This document shows, one piece after another, positions 1 to 13,481 of a stretch of DNA of 64,000 bases. Under the pieces are notes generated by a model. The model searched no databases. It was not told where the DNA came from and saw only the letters and a program-made list of their open reading frames with translations. Numbering within the stretch: position 1 is the first letter of the stretch; every line of letters begins with the position of its first letter. This DNA comes from Apis mellifera (Eukaryota > Arthropoda > Insecta > Hymenoptera > Apidae): positions 3,443,032 to 3,507,031 of the forward strand of contig NC_037649.1 in assembly GCF_003254395.2 (NCBI RefSeq), written 5' to 3'. The position numbers were made by a program, and so were the translations under genes.

Positions 1-3000
1 AATTTACATTAATAATTCAAAAATGATTAAAAAATGATAATACTTTTTAATGAAATATAGCCATTATGATGCAAAAAGGATTAAAAAATTAAATAAAATA
101 AATCGATTTCATAAAAAAATGATATCATATTCCATAATTATAATAAAATATTAAAAAAAAATTTGAAATATCTTAAATAGTTTGTATTTTATTTCAATTT
201 AAAGACATGAAACTCAATAACTTTTGGATAAATTTTTCATATTTGCATTATATTTAATATGAAATGAAATGATAAAAAACTACATAGATATCTACATTAA
301 TAAAAATTCATTTGGGAATTCGATAAAACTTAATTTTTGGAAAATTTAGCATTTTGATTATTAAATTATCAAATAATCTAATTTATATTCAATCAAATTA
401 ATCGAAACAATCAGATTTTGAAATAATTCACAAGATCAAATTAATTAATTAGAATTTAATTAGAATTTGATTAAATTAATTAGAATTTAAAATATTTAAA
501 TATTTATCTAAAACAATGTATATTATTATATGTAAATAATCCGAGATAATATATTATACCGTTTATAATATAATATAGTTTCAAAAATTTTTAGATATAT
601 AAAAAAATAAATCGAAAATATAAGATATTTATTTTATTCAAAATGTGAAATATTTTTTAAAGAAAAAATATTATAAAAAAAATATTAAAAGAATATTATG
701 AAAATATTCTATATTGTACTTTCTTTGTAAAAAATAATAATTTTTTTCATATTTTTTTTTTTTTTCTAAAGAAAATTGAATTTGAAAATTCGTTAATTAT
801 ATACAAAATATACATTCTTATTATATATGTATATATTCAATCTCGATTTTCATAAAAAGAATTTAAAATTTTGTTCTATGTTGCTCCGTTTGTTTATTTT
901 CACATGTAATCACTTGTCAGTAATTCATTCTAATCCGGAATTAAATAATTTCATTTGGGTTGGGAAAATTTTCGAATTTGATTTATTTTTAAATAAAATA
1001 ATTTTATTCTATATTTTTGATTTATTTTTTAATATATAAACATCTTTTTCAATCTTGTGTCATTATCTGTGGGATATCCTGTATAATAAATTTCCTCTAA
1101 CTGAGCCTTATAGGGTTGGCTATATTCTTTGATTAAATAAATAAATGGTTGGTTAATCCGATAATATTATTCATAGATTATAAATAAAATAAAAATATAA
1201 TATATGTACATAAATACTCGTTCAAAAATTATAATATCTTCTTAATAAATTAAAGATTATTATTAATAAAATGAAAATTATGTATTTTAAACTGCATATG
1301 CATGTAGATAATTTTGTTGGTATATTATTTTTAATATATTTTGCTTTATCAATAAAGCCATATATCATATCATATATCTTTTAATTTTTAAACAAGATAC
1401 AAATTTCTTATTTATATATAAAATTTATAATATAATATTATCAGTTTTATTCTATATTATATAAAAAAATAATAATTGTTATAAGAAAATCATGATCTGT
1501 TTCTATAGCGACTATCGAAGTAACATCGCAGAAGTTTACTAAATTTTAAATTTCCAAATTCAATTTCTGCATAAGAATTATATATATTATATATAAAATT
1601 TATTATATTAAAATTATATTATAAAAAAAAATATAAATCACATATTTTGTAGATATCAAATATCTTATGGATTATCTTATAGATTTCAATGATTTTTACA
1701 AAATCATATCAAAAATTATTACTTTTTATTCTTATTTTACTTTTTTAATCCAAAAATGAAATAATTTATTTTATTTTATTGCAAATATTTTTATTATCAA
1801 AACTTCAGAATTATTATTAACTTTCTATCATTCATGAATAATCTTTTTGTATTTTTTCACTCATATTTTTTCCTTGGTATGTAATATTAAAAAAATTTCG
1901 TGATAAAATAAAAAATAATATATTTCGCAAATTTCTTATAAAAGATATTTTAATAATTTAAATTTCTTCAAAATTTTATTTTCTATGTTATTTTATTCAC
2001 GTTTTTTCACTGTGTATAAAAAAAGTAATTTTTATTATTATTCTGATTTAAATTACTAATTGATTATTAAAAATAATAATAATAATCATAATCGAGAATC
2101 AAACAATTATAATAAATAGAATAATTTAATTTACGGAATTTTCAGAAATTGCAATAATATATCAAATTATTTTAACGAAGATAATATAAAAGAAAAAATT
2201 TTTGATCATTAACTTTCTAACTTTTAATTTTTAATTATAAGAATTACTATTAATACTTTTAATTGTTACAAATATTTCATCTATTTATATTATATTAATT
2301 AATATATTTATAATTATTTGAATGATTATGAATTATTTGTACTAAAACAAAATTTATAGAAAAAAGAAATCTAATGCAATTTCTTTAAAGAATATTAACT
2401 GAAATAATTTCAAATTCAGAAATCCAAAATATTTTAAAAAATGGAAAAATTACTTCATAATAAATTTTTTTGCTTTTGAAAATAATGTTAATCAATTTGT
2501 ATACATTCAATTATATATTTATATAATTGTATATATTTTATTTTGTGAAAAACAATTGAATTTAAAATTTCTCATTCAATATTCCTTGATAAACAAAATT
2601 TTTTTTTTTGATCATCAAGAACTATTTTCAATCAAGAGATTATTTTGATATGCAATAAATAATAATACATGTTCTAAAGATATATAAAATTATGAAATAA
2701 AATATTTGAAGAAAAATATAAGAATTAAAATAAACACAAAATTAAAAGCAAATTGTATTCATAACTATAAGTAAGTATATTAAAGTAAATAAATAATTTG
2801 GTCAAACTATAATCCAAAATTAAAAAATTAATATTTAAAAAAATACATAATATTGTTAAAATATAATATTGTTAAATAAAAAATTATTAAATAAATTATT
2901 AATTAATTATAATTAAAATTGCAATTATTTTATATTATTTTAATTATTATTTTATTTTAATAAATATTGAATTATTAATTGAATAATTATAATTATTTTT

Positions 3001-3225
3001 CTTAATCATTATTAATAGTTATCAATTATTGAATAAATAATATTTATAATTAATATATTAATGATCATAATTATATATATATAATTTCTCTCAATTTTAA
3101 ATACGCAAAATAAAATATAGTAAAATCTCGATTATCGAAATTAAAAAAGAAATAAGCACATTCGAATAATAGAATTTTTATTTTTATTTTATTCGAATAA
3201 TAGAATTGAGTAACAAATAAACGAT

Positions 3226-3480
3226 ATATATATATATATTTATTTATTTATTTAACTATATTTAATTTGATATATTTTGAATCAAATAGTATAATTTATG
3301 AATTTCATATCTTTTTTTGTCACTAAATTATATAAATTTTTTAATATAAATAAATATATATATATATTTATTTATTTATTTAACTATATTTAATTTGACA
3401 TATTTTGAATCAAATAGTATAATTTATGAATTTCATATCTTTTTTGCCACTAAATTATATAAATTTTTTAATATAAATAA
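3226..3480. repeat. Two-copy tandem duplication, period 127-128 bp
   Basis: Copy 1 (about 3226-3353) and copy 2 (about 3354-3480) match almost base for base. Each has a TA run, a TTTA run, then the same AACTATATTTAATTTGA stretch and a closing AATATAAATAA. They differ by a T/C substitution, a G-to-C-region substitution and a one-base T-run indel. This is a recent local duplication in AT-rich DNA with no sign of coding. Confidence 0.9.
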
Positions 3481-5378
3481 TTTTTTAAAGCTGTATTATT
3501 TTTGTATTTTAAACCATTTTTTTTCCCTCGAGATTTACTTCATTCTCAAGAATACTTCAGAATAAGAAAACATATCTTCATCTTCGTTAATGTATTAATT
3601 TCTTAATTTAAAGTTTCATTTAAGGAAAAAAACCAGAATTAACTTGTGAAGTGGCCAAAATAATTTGAATTTCATTTTCAATAGTTTCAGTATTTTCAAT
3701 AGTTTAAATTTTAATAATTAGATTTAATGAGCCACTTTAACAGTTCTCTCATTTTCTTTTAAACTTATAACACTAAGATATAATAGCAATGGTTACTTTA
3801 TAAATCATACGTTGCGCGGCAAATGTCTTGCAACGAATCACATAACACTAATTATAGAAATAATTACAAAAATTTCTGATTCTCACATATGTTGGTTCTT
3901 TTCATTTTTAAAAAATCTTAAATTATATTTTTTCATCAAAAAATTACTAGAGAAAAAATTAAGCCTCGCGACACTTTCTAAAATCATATTTAAAATTGAG
4001 ATCAAAATCGTCAGATATCGTCAAAAATCAGTCAGATATCAAATATCCAAATTCAATTATCAAAAGCAATTACGATCAATCATCTTTAACTGACTCAAAG
4101 CTCATAATATAAACAATTGTACAGTGCTATAATCGTAAATAGTCTTTTGAGCGATAGTATTCAATTGAAGTATTTCTTTATGCAATAATCATTTAATTGA
4201 ACTTTAATTAAACCATTTATGAATGTAAGATTATAATTGATTATATTACGAAGTTTGAATGAACTAATGATAATTAATTTTAACGTTTGCGATTGATTAA
4301 ATTTTATTTGATTTCTATGCTCTGATCTACACTGTATCTGAATTGTAATTATAATCTGATCTGAATTTTATCTCAAACTGATTTAAATTCTTTCTAACTT
4401 GCATACTATTCAAATTGTAACTATTGATCTAATCTAAATTATCTAGATTGAGTTTTAATTGCGATTTTGAAAACTCACGAATTTCTGTTCAATTATTATT
4501 TTTAGCGAAAATACTAAGAAGAGATTAAAAAGAACTTAATAATTGTGTTAAAGATTACGGTTTCTAAGAATGGTGCATCGCAAGATTGTATTTAACATGC
4601 AAGTATTGTGATCATTTTGATCGCCATCGTCCAAAACCTAAACTATTAAAAATGCTAGAGCTAAAATTTAAATTATCTTGGTCGCTTCATAAGTCAACTG
4701 TAATTTTTCATTCTTAATATTAATATATAACATTTTGAAGAATTGGAACGTTCTTTTGTTTCGTTATTTGTTTTATCAAATTTAAACTTGTTTATCATCA
4801 TCTTTATCCCAATCTCATCAATCCAAATCATTATTTTTTTCCAACTTTAAAATTTTCCGATTAATAATAGGATTCCGATTAATAATCATTAGTCACAATC
4901 CAATAGACAATTCTTAATTTTATTATTAATTAATTTATTATTAATTATTAATTTTCCAATACTCCATTTTTTAATAAATTCGTTATATATTCGCCATTTT
5001 TTATTTTCTCAATAATTTTACATTTTTCTTTAATTAATACTACTTCATTCATTCATTTCTATTCAACAAAATTATTATTCTTCTGTGAACGATTCAAATA
5101 TAAATTCAAATATAAAAATGATTCAAATTTAAATATTAAAATATAAAAAAATTTTGTCTTAATTGTTATTATAATTTTAATAAAAGAAAAAATACAAAAA
5201 ATACAATAAATAAATAAATATTGTATGATATAAGCAATATATACGGAATAATAATAAAAACAAATAATATACAGTTAGAATAATGGATTTCGATAATCGA
5301 ATAGAAACACAAAATGTATATATACGAATCGCAATAGCCATTGTTTTAACTTTCTTATATCTATAGGAAAATTAAATC

Positions 5379-5576
5379 ATGTTCGGAGTAAACCTGATAA
5401 ATCGCAACGGTCCAGCAAGGAGGATAATATTTTTCTTGATTTCTCAAAGCCTTCTCCACTGTTCAACAGACCTATTCGATACATCGAATACCAAAGTCTT
5501 GATTCGTGGTGGTTCTTATCTTTGCCACAATTCCATGGATACGTTTCCAACGGTTATAGGGAGGTTATATATATGA
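5379..5576 (+). other. Unassigned 65-codon open frame in a more balanced patch
   Basis: An ATG frame of 65 codons lies in a patch with higher GC than its surroundings (about 5380-5690). The predicted peptide has a hydrophobic segment near residues 16-26 and three cysteines, and resembles no family I know. No clear promoter, splice sites or homologue is visible. It could be chance, part of an exon, or conserved non-coding DNA. Confidence 0.15.
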
Positions 5577-8104
5577 GGTTATAGAGAAAATTGTGATTCT
5601 TGGTGAAAGTAGCGAAGAATTCAGTTATATAGATTCTCGTTATATGGAAACCTCAGAAACCATATTTGTACAGATATAGATAGTGATACATACAGTGGTA
5701 CATAGTGATTTCAAAAAGTATTGGCACATCTTTTCAAACGCGATAACTTTTTTAAAATTGGATTTAATATATTGAGTTATTCTGAAAAGTAAAAGTAAAA
5801 CAATAATTTAATTGACTAAATGAAAAAAGAAGTCTTAAAAAATTGCAATTTATCGAAATGAAAAAAATAAAATAAAGATCGTTTTTTATCTGACAATGAG
5901 TTTGTAATGAAAATTTAGTTTAAAAAACAGATTCTAAAGATTTATGTTAGTTTTATATATATACAAATATTTATAAAAAAATATTCTTCGATTTTTATGA
6001 TTTTTTATTGTCAAAATTATATCAAGTGTATGAAGATTTTACTTGGTAACCATTGTTCATTAAAAAGTTTATAATCTAATTTAATCCAATCAGATTTTAA
6101 ATAAATTTTTGTTTGACGATCAATTAATTTATATTAATTCTAACTTTCGTTTCATTTCAAATCAAAATTAAATAAAAATTCATTTAATCGTTAATCAAAT
6201 AAATGATTTGCATTAAATTTGGACTATTTTTCTAAATCTGTCAATTGTTTATAGTAAACATGATTAAAACTAACCGAGTTAATCTGATTTAAACTATTTT
6301 AAAGAAATATTTTTATTAATAATTTTTATTAATAATTAATGAATAATTATTGTTATTGAAGTCTTTAATTTTAATATTAATTTTAATATTATTCAGGGTA
6401 ATGATCTTAACAATATTAAAAAGTAAAAAATGCAATATTATTTATTTCATCAAATTATTTATTTTGTAAATGTATGCTGAAAATTTTATTGATATCGGTT
6501 GATGCAAAAATTAATAAAAAGCATCGAAAATGTAAATATTTTTAGAAACTCATAAAAAACAATGATTTTCGTTTTTTTTAACCGATTATAGATATAATAT
6601 TAGTCTATTTCAACAAAATTTTTAACATGTATGTAATTGATATAAATTTATTTGATAAAATGTATTTTTTAAATTTTCGTTAATAGCACAGATAAAAAAA
6701 TTGGAAAAAATAACTTTTGCTATTTTTTTTTTTGCAATCCCGATCAATAATATAAAATTTTTAAGATTTTTAAGATATTTTTTACGTATAAACTAACTTT
6801 CAAAATAATTCAATGCATTAAATCTAATCTAAAAAAAAAAAAAAATTATCGTGTTTTAGAGAATATGCCAATTTTTGTATATATGCCAATATATGTATTG
6901 TATATATATATATATCGAATCCTGGAATCGGTTTCTTCGATTACGTTGAAACATTCGAAGAAAAAGTATATATCCGGTATCGTTAACTACATTCATGGGA
7001 AATAGCAAACCTTTTGAAAGAAATTGGAATTGGATTGAATGGGAAGATGTTTGAGTTTTTGTTCACTATATTAAATACACATTCTCTTTATTTAAATACA
7101 GTAGACTTTTGAATTTCAAACACAAAATTTGTTCAAAATTTAATCTTCAAATTTAATCTTATTGAGTTTATTTTAGTTTGAATTAATTTTTCCATTTGAA
7201 ATAATGTTGAACAAATTGAATTAATTAAATTTCAAATTCTTAAAATTTATATAATATAAAATATATATATTAGGAAGTTATGATATATTAACATTTACTA
7301 TTTAATTATCATTTAATTTTTATTTTGAAAGATAGCAGTCTAATGTTATTTGTTTTTATTTGTTAAAAAACGTTATTTAAAAAATTTTTCTAAAATATTC
7401 CATTACATTGTTATTATCATTTTAAACAAATTGATATTTTTGTTTAAAACTGTGATATTGAAATGCAATTTTCTATGAAATTTTAATCAATAATCCAACA
7501 ATTCATTAATGTTTATCGTGCAAATGCATATGACAGCATGTTCGATTTTCGAATTTTTTATTTGAATTTTAAATTATTCAAATATCAAATCATTTGAAAT
7601 TTGAGGATTGATTTTAATGAAATATTTTAAAATAATCAATTTACATAGATATTATGAAATTATAATTATAATAAGTAATTTAACAAGAAATTTATTCATT
7701 ATAGAAATATTAAGATAAGAATTTTATTATTACAAAATTACAATGAATCTACTGATTAATAATTATTTTAATATTCCCATATTTAACTTATATTAATTAT
7801 TATATATTATGTTTCAATAACTTTTTCTCATTAATCACGATTTATGATTAAATATCATATTATATGATACCGTATATCATGTGATTTCAATTGAGAATCC
7901 TGCAGCAAGAGGAATATAAATCCATTTTTGACAGTTCTTTAATTATTACGTGTAATACACTACGTAAAAAATTTTCTGCATCGTTCGATGCATGTTTGAT
8001 GCAAATCCAATAAAATGACTGATTTATTGCAGATACTTGCAGATTTATTACAGACTGCCGCTATTACTGTTTTATGTCAAACAGGAAACGATTGCATCAT
8101 ACAG

Positions 8105-8144
8105 TATTTATTCGTTATAAGCTCTCAATATTTATTCGTTATAA
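8105..8144. repeat. Short direct repeat, 16 bp twice at 24 bp spacing
   Basis: The 16-mer TATTTATTCGTTATAA occurs at 8105-8120 and again at 8129-8144. It lies in a patch (about 7.9-8.17 kb) with more GC than its flanks. The function is unknown. Confidence 0.85.
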
Positions 8145-8814
8145 ATAGGAATAGATCGTGATCTGTAAGGAAATTTATTAAACAGATATGTAAAAATTAT
8201 ATAAATATTTTATTAAGTTATTACAATTAATCCAAATGATATGATTCTCTAATGAAAATTAAAATAATAATTATTTCAAAAAAAATAATTAATAAAAAAG
8301 TGATAAAATAGAAAAAAAAATTTTAATATTTTAATAATTTTTCTTTTGCTAGAAAATATTCGATTCATTCTTTAAAATTTATAGATTTTTATATTTTTCG
8401 GTGTTTGTCGCTTGTTTTTACAATCTAAAAGTATTATTTTATTTTTCATTACAAATTCAAATGAAAAAAAAATGATCTTTACTATTTATTTTCTTTGTAA
8501 TTCTAACTAAAATTGCAATTTTTATAAAATTTTTTTTATATGTCATCTAATAATTTTTGAGCAAAAATATTATTTCAATTTTAAAGAAATTATTTTACTT
8601 AAAACAATGATTTAATATTTTTACCAGAGTTGTATTTATATCATTTTTTATTAGCAATATTATTAGCATATTTTTATATTAGATTCGGAACATATGTATC
8701 AAATTGTATTATATAAAATATAAAATTATTGTAATAATTACAAGTATTTTTATATTTTATCATCTATTTCATTTAAAATATAAATTTCATGTAAAATATA
8801 AATTTTATAAAATC

Positions 8815-8817
<3 letters not shown>

Positions 8818-8863
<46 letters not shown>
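8818..8863. repeat. TA dinucleotide microsatellite
   Basis: An uninterrupted TA run of about 46 bp. It produces the meaningless Tyr-Ile repeat seen in one translated frame. Confidence 0.97.
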
Positions 8864-8866
<3 letters not shown>

Positions 8867-11460
8867 CAATACATAATACAATATATATATAGAAATATAA
8901 ATCATATAATCATATAATCATATAAATTTATATAATTATATCAACTGAATTTCTAGTTTATTTTAATTATTTGCTATTAAAATATATAAGATACACAAAA
9001 CAACAATGTACAATTTACAATGTAGAATGTATAATTTTTTTGTATTACAATTAGTTATCAATTACGTTCCATCTAATAAAATTTTTTATAATTCTATATT
9101 TTCACAGAAAAAAATAATTAGAAAATTCAAGAATAACATTATATTTTAGTATACATAAATATTATTTTATTTTAATATTTTTTTTAAATTAATCATCAAC
9201 AAAGAATAATTGTTCTAATCAATTCTAAAAAAAATTCACCAAAAAATTGATAAAAATGTAATTTAATAATTATTATATTTAATATGTAAATATATATATA
9301 TTTATTTTTTAAATTATTGATTTCTTTTTAATTTTAAATTAAAATAATAATTTATTAGAAAAAATTTTTTCTAAATTTATCTAAAAATAATATAAATCTC
9401 TTCCAACATTATTTTTTTTAAATGCTTAACTATTTATATGGCTTGAACTTTTTTAAGATATTAAAATAACTCTATATTTATCTAAAAGTTATCTAAAAAA
9501 AAAGATATAGATAGATATCGAAAGATGTAAAAATTTTTAGATTTATTTTAATTATAATATTATTAAAAATCTAGAGAAAAACTATGAATTTGAACAATTC
9601 GATTATTCAATAATTCATAATAACATTAACCAATTTTGAAACTTTGTGTATATGTATACAACTTTACTAATATAATTTACAATTAACTGTTATAATTTAG
9701 ATTTAAAAGATGTATTTTAAATCTTTATTATTATATTTATTATTATAAACTCAGATAAAAAATTTAAAAATATAAGTAATCTTTATTTTTTTTTCAGGAT
9801 ATCACTTTTTTTATAAAAAAAATTATAATAAATTATAATTTTTATAATTATAAAATTTTTTTATAATTATCTAATAAAATAATTTTTTAAATATTTAAAA
9901 AAAATCAAATCATGATCCAATTCTTTATTATGATTTTATTTGTTATGATCCAACAAGTTTTCATTTCATTCTAAAAAATATACAAATATCTTTCTCCGTA
10001 ATTGTATATAATTTAGAAAAAATTAATTATTTCTGAATAAATTATTTATACTGGTAAAACAAAAATAATAAATTAGAGCACAATATTTCATATAACCATA
10101 TAACCAATATATACAGTATAATATTTAGGATGCTTTATATTATCTATAAGTTAATAGTTCATTCATCTATTATATATCCAATAGTAGGACACTATTATTG
10201 GAAAACTAAACAACTAGCACAGTAATTTATTCTTCATTTTTTCAAAATATAGTAATTGATTTATGAACTTTTTTTATTGTTTTGATTAATATTTAGAATT
10301 TTTGAAAAAATTATGTATAAAATAATTTTTTATTGATAGAAAAAATAAAATATAATATACATGTGTAATATAATATGTGTATTTTAAAAAGAAAAAAAAA
10401 ATATGATTTAATAAAAACAAAGAAAAATTAAACTTAATGAATATATGATTAGAAGTTTTATTTTAATTATTATATTAACTCTATCTCTCCTTTAACGATT
10501 TTTATAATTTGGAACTGCTTACATCAAAATATTAAAATGATGATTTATATTGAAAATAATATAATTTAAATACTAAAACATTGTTTTAATCAAATATGAA
10601 GAAATATAAATCTGAAAGTTTTTGCAATCATCAAAAAATAATATTTTATGTCTATATTGCACAAAATACTAAAGATAATCTAATAATATTAATAAAATCT
10701 GAATTAAATCACTCATTTTATATTCATCCAATCTATATTAAACAAAGCAAAGCATTTATATATAATATATATAAAAATAATATATAATATATTACTATAT
10801 AAACTATGTTTATTTGTGAAGAAATCTCGGGAGACGACATATGACTAATGAAAGCATTTTCGTTCACTCAGAGGTATACATAATTTTTTCGTAAACATAA
10901 CACTTTTGGCCAATATACGTAACATTCATTACAGAAATTAGATTCAATTTTTCTCAAAGATTTTATTTTCAACCATAAATAATAATTATTTACATTCGGT
11001 GAAAATTTTCATTTATAAAGCAAGAAATGATTATTTTGACTTCAATTTGTCACTAGCTAAATATTGTCTATTTAATTTTTCCATTATTGTAACAAAACTT
11101 TAAAAAACAGAAAATTAATACTGCTGATATATACAAGTGTATTCAGATGTGGAAAGACTTCTAAAAATAATAAAATTAATAATAAAATAATAAAATAATA
11201 ATAAAATTACAGTTGTACATAACATCATATAATTTTTAAAAAATCAGTGAGACAAATTATATTTCTTTACAATTAATTTTTACGTTTCCAAAATTACTGA
11301 TCTGATCAAATCAGAACACAACCATAATGATCATTTCCAACAACTATTAAATTCAAAACTTCAACCCATCTTCCTACCATCTTCGTTTCCTTATTTCTCA
11401 AATTTTCAATGCTTGTCATCAAATAGACGAATAGATCACTATTCCCGATGACACAAGTAT

Positions 11461-11488
11461 ACGTACATTGTCATACATGACAGTACGT
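11461..11488. other. Conserved hairpin in the 5S spacer (first copy)
   Basis: Outer arms ACGTAC and GTACGT enclose inner arms TGTCAT and ATGACA, with a two-base bulge on one side. This makes a tight imperfect hairpin about 215-240 bp past the 3' end of the 5S gene. It recurs unchanged in every unit (for example 12,292-12,319). It could be a cruciform, a protein site or neutral sequence carried by homogenisation. Confidence 0.7.
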
Positions 11489-11678
11489 CTTACATGCAGC
11501 AAATCGTGAAATAAATATTTAGTCAATATTTAGTATAAAGAAATCAATATCATCCGCAGATGCTTTACCTAAAAGAAGAGAGTATTTTATATTGATAAAA
11601 TTAAATATTCGTACAGTTAGAAAACAATATACAAATTTGTAAAAGTTAATATATACCGATAAAATAAATTGGAAGATT

Positions 11679-11704
11679 AAAAAAAAAAAAAGAAAAAAAA
11701 GAAA
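11679..11704 (-). terminator. Pol III terminator T-runs after 5S copy 1
   Basis: Read on the minus strand, the gene's final TTT is followed by C, a run of eight T, another C and about 13 T. Runs of four or more T on the non-template strand terminate RNA polymerase III. The same arrangement follows each copy. Run length varies, and copies 5, 8 and 10 have extra interrupting bases. Confidence 0.9.
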
Positions 11705-11821
11705 CCAACAACACACGGTGTTCCCAAGCGGTCACCCATCCAAGTACTAACCGTGCCCGACGTAGCTTGACTTTGGTGATCGAACGAGAACCAGTAGTTC
11801 CTACGTGGTATGGTCGTTGGC
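11702..11821 (-). rRNA. 5S ribosomal RNA gene, copy 1
   Basis: This 120-nt gene encodes the small RNA of the large ribosomal subunit. On the minus strand it starts GCCAACGACCATACCACG and ends GTGTGTTGTTGGTTT. The two ends pair as helix I with two G-U pairs. Box A/intermediate region reads AAGCTACGTCGGGC, and the box C region GGTTAGTACTTGGATGGGTG is intact. Helix II (CGTAG with CTACG), helix III (TGGT with ACCA) and helix V (CACGG with CCGTG) all pair. Compared with the insect 5S I know from family knowledge, these stems carry changes on both strands that preserve pairing. It is probably transcribed by Pol III. The antisense 71-codon frame is a shadow of this gene and its upstream spacer. Confidence 0.95.
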
Positions 11822-11837
11822 ACCAGATTTGTCAATG

Positions 11838-11845
11838 CTTTTATG
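11838..11845 (-). promoter_or_regulatory. TATA-like element upstream of 5S copy 1
   Basis: On the minus strand the sequence CATAAAAG lies about 17-24 bp before the first base of the 5S gene. Arthropod 5S genes often need an AT-rich TATA-like box near -25 besides the internal control region, so this is a plausible match. It is present upstream of all ten copies, including the truncated last unit. Confidence 0.5.
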
Positions 11846-12532
11846 GATATGCATCTTATAAAATTGACTTTAAAACGATAATGGAAAGATCTACCATCTA
11901 TCAGTCAAACGCACTGCGTAAAATAATATCACGCGATGGCTGCATCTATATTTTTACGAAGCTCAAAGGATTTAAAATATAAATGAAAACACAATAGGAT
12001 ATCGGTTATTAAAGACGGATAAATCATTGGAAAAAATCGAAACTTATCAGACAGTCGAGAGCTGATTAAAAATAACTCGAAATCTTTTACACAAGTTGCA
12101 TTTCTTTACAATTAATCTTTACGTTTCCAATATTTACGATCAAATCAGAACACAACCATAATGATTATTTCCAACAACTATTAACTTCAAAATTTCAATC
12201 TTCCTATCATTTTCGTTTCCTTATTTCTCAAATTTTCAATGCTTGTCATCAAATAGACGAATAGATCACTATTCCCGATGACACAAGTATACGTACATTG
12301 TCATACATGACAGTACGTCTTACATGCAGCAAATCGTGAAATAAATATTTAGTCAATATTTAGTATAAAGAAATCGAATATCATCCGCAGATGCTTTACC
12401 TAAAAGAAGAGAGTATTTTATATTGATAAAATTAAATATTCGTACAGTTAGAAAACAATATACAAATTTGTAAAAGTTAATATATACCGATAAAATAAAT
12501 TGGAAGATTAAAAAAAAAAAAAGAAAAAAAAG

Positions 12533-12652
12533 AAACCAACAACACACGGTGTTCCCAAGCGGTCACCCATCCAAGTACTAACCGTGCCCGACGTAGCTTG
12601 ACTTTGGTGATCGAACGAGAACCAGTAGTTCCTACGTGGTATGGTCGTTGGC
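12533..12652 (-). rRNA. 5S ribosomal RNA gene, copy 2
   Basis: 120 nt, identical to copy 1 across the gene. Its 3' spacer carries the extra G (GAAATCGAATATC) shared only with copy 4. Terminator T-runs are intact. Confidence 0.95.
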
Positions 12653-13361
12653 ACCAGATTTGTCAATGCTTTTATGGATATGCATCTTATAAAATTGACT
12701 TTAAAACGATAATGGAAAGATCTACCATCTATCAGTCAAACGCACTGCGTAAAATAATATCACGCGATGGCTGCATCTATATTTTTACGAAGCTCAAAGG
12801 ATTTAAAATATAAATGAAAACACAATAGGATATCGGTTATTAAAGACGGATAAATCATTGGAAAAAATCGAAACTTATCAGACAGTCGAGAGCTGATTAA
12901 AAATAACTCGAAATCTTTTACACAAGTTGCATTTCTTTACAATTAATCTTTACGTTTCCAATATTTACGATCAAATCAGAACACAACCATAATGATTATT
13001 TCCAACAACTATTAACTTCAAAATTTCAATCTTCCTATCATTTTCGTTTCCTTATTTCTCAAATTTTCAATGCTTGTCATCAAATAGACGAATAGATCAC
13101 TATTCCCGATGACACAAGTATACGTACATTGTCATACATGACAGTACGTCTTACATGCAGCAAATCGTGAAATAAATATTTAGTCAATATTTAGTATAAA
13201 GAAATCAATATCATCCGCAGATGCTTTACCTAAAAGAAGAGAGTATTTTATATTGATAAAATTAAATATTCGTACAGTTAGAAAACAATATACAAATTTG
13301 TAAAAGTTAATATATACCGATAAAATAAATTGGAAGATTAAAAAAAAAAAAGAAAAAAAAG

Positions 13362-13481
13362 AAACCAACAACACACGGTGTTCCCAAGCGGTCACCCATC
13401 CAAGTACTAACCGTGCCCGACGTAGCTTGACTTTGGTGATCGAACGAGAACCAGTAGTTCCTACGTGGTATGGTCGTTGGC
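13362..13481 (-). rRNA. 5S ribosomal RNA gene, copy 3
   Basis: 120 nt, same sequence as copy 1. The upstream spacer has a four-T run (near 13,611) where most units have five, a variant shared with copy 8. Confidence 0.95.

Larger units (their letters stand above)
1..11251. other. AT-rich gene-free DNA left of the 5S array
   Basis: This stretch is dominated by A/T runs and short AT repeats. All reading frames are short and low in complexity. It holds a 127-128 bp tandem duplication near 3.2-3.5 kb and a TA microsatellite at 8.8 kb. Small patches of more balanced composition lie near 4.55-4.70, 5.38-5.70, 6.92-7.06 and 7.90-8.17 kb. I recognise no gene, RNA gene or transposon here. The 65-codon frame at 5379-5576 has ordinary-looking codons but no splice or homology evidence. 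Confidence 0.6.

Noticed and set aside
3812..4093. 93-codon plus frame
   Set aside because: Lys/Ile/Phe-rich and AT-driven, with no island composition, splice signal or known similarity. Chance is likelier.
8704..8892. 62-codon frame with Tyr-Ile repeats
   Set aside because: It is a translation of a TA microsatellite.
11519..11716. Repeated minus-strand 64-71-codon Phe-rich frame in every unit
   Set aside because: It overlaps the 5S 3' end and terminator T-run (the poly-Phe part) and the spacer. Length changes with homopolymer indels, so it is not coding.
11767..11982. Repeated plus-strand 71-codon frame (MTLVIEREPVVPTWYGRWHQ...) seen in every unit as a possible protein family
   Set aside because: It is the antisense of the 5S rRNA gene plus its upstream spacer. 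Its conservation comes from the rDNA array.
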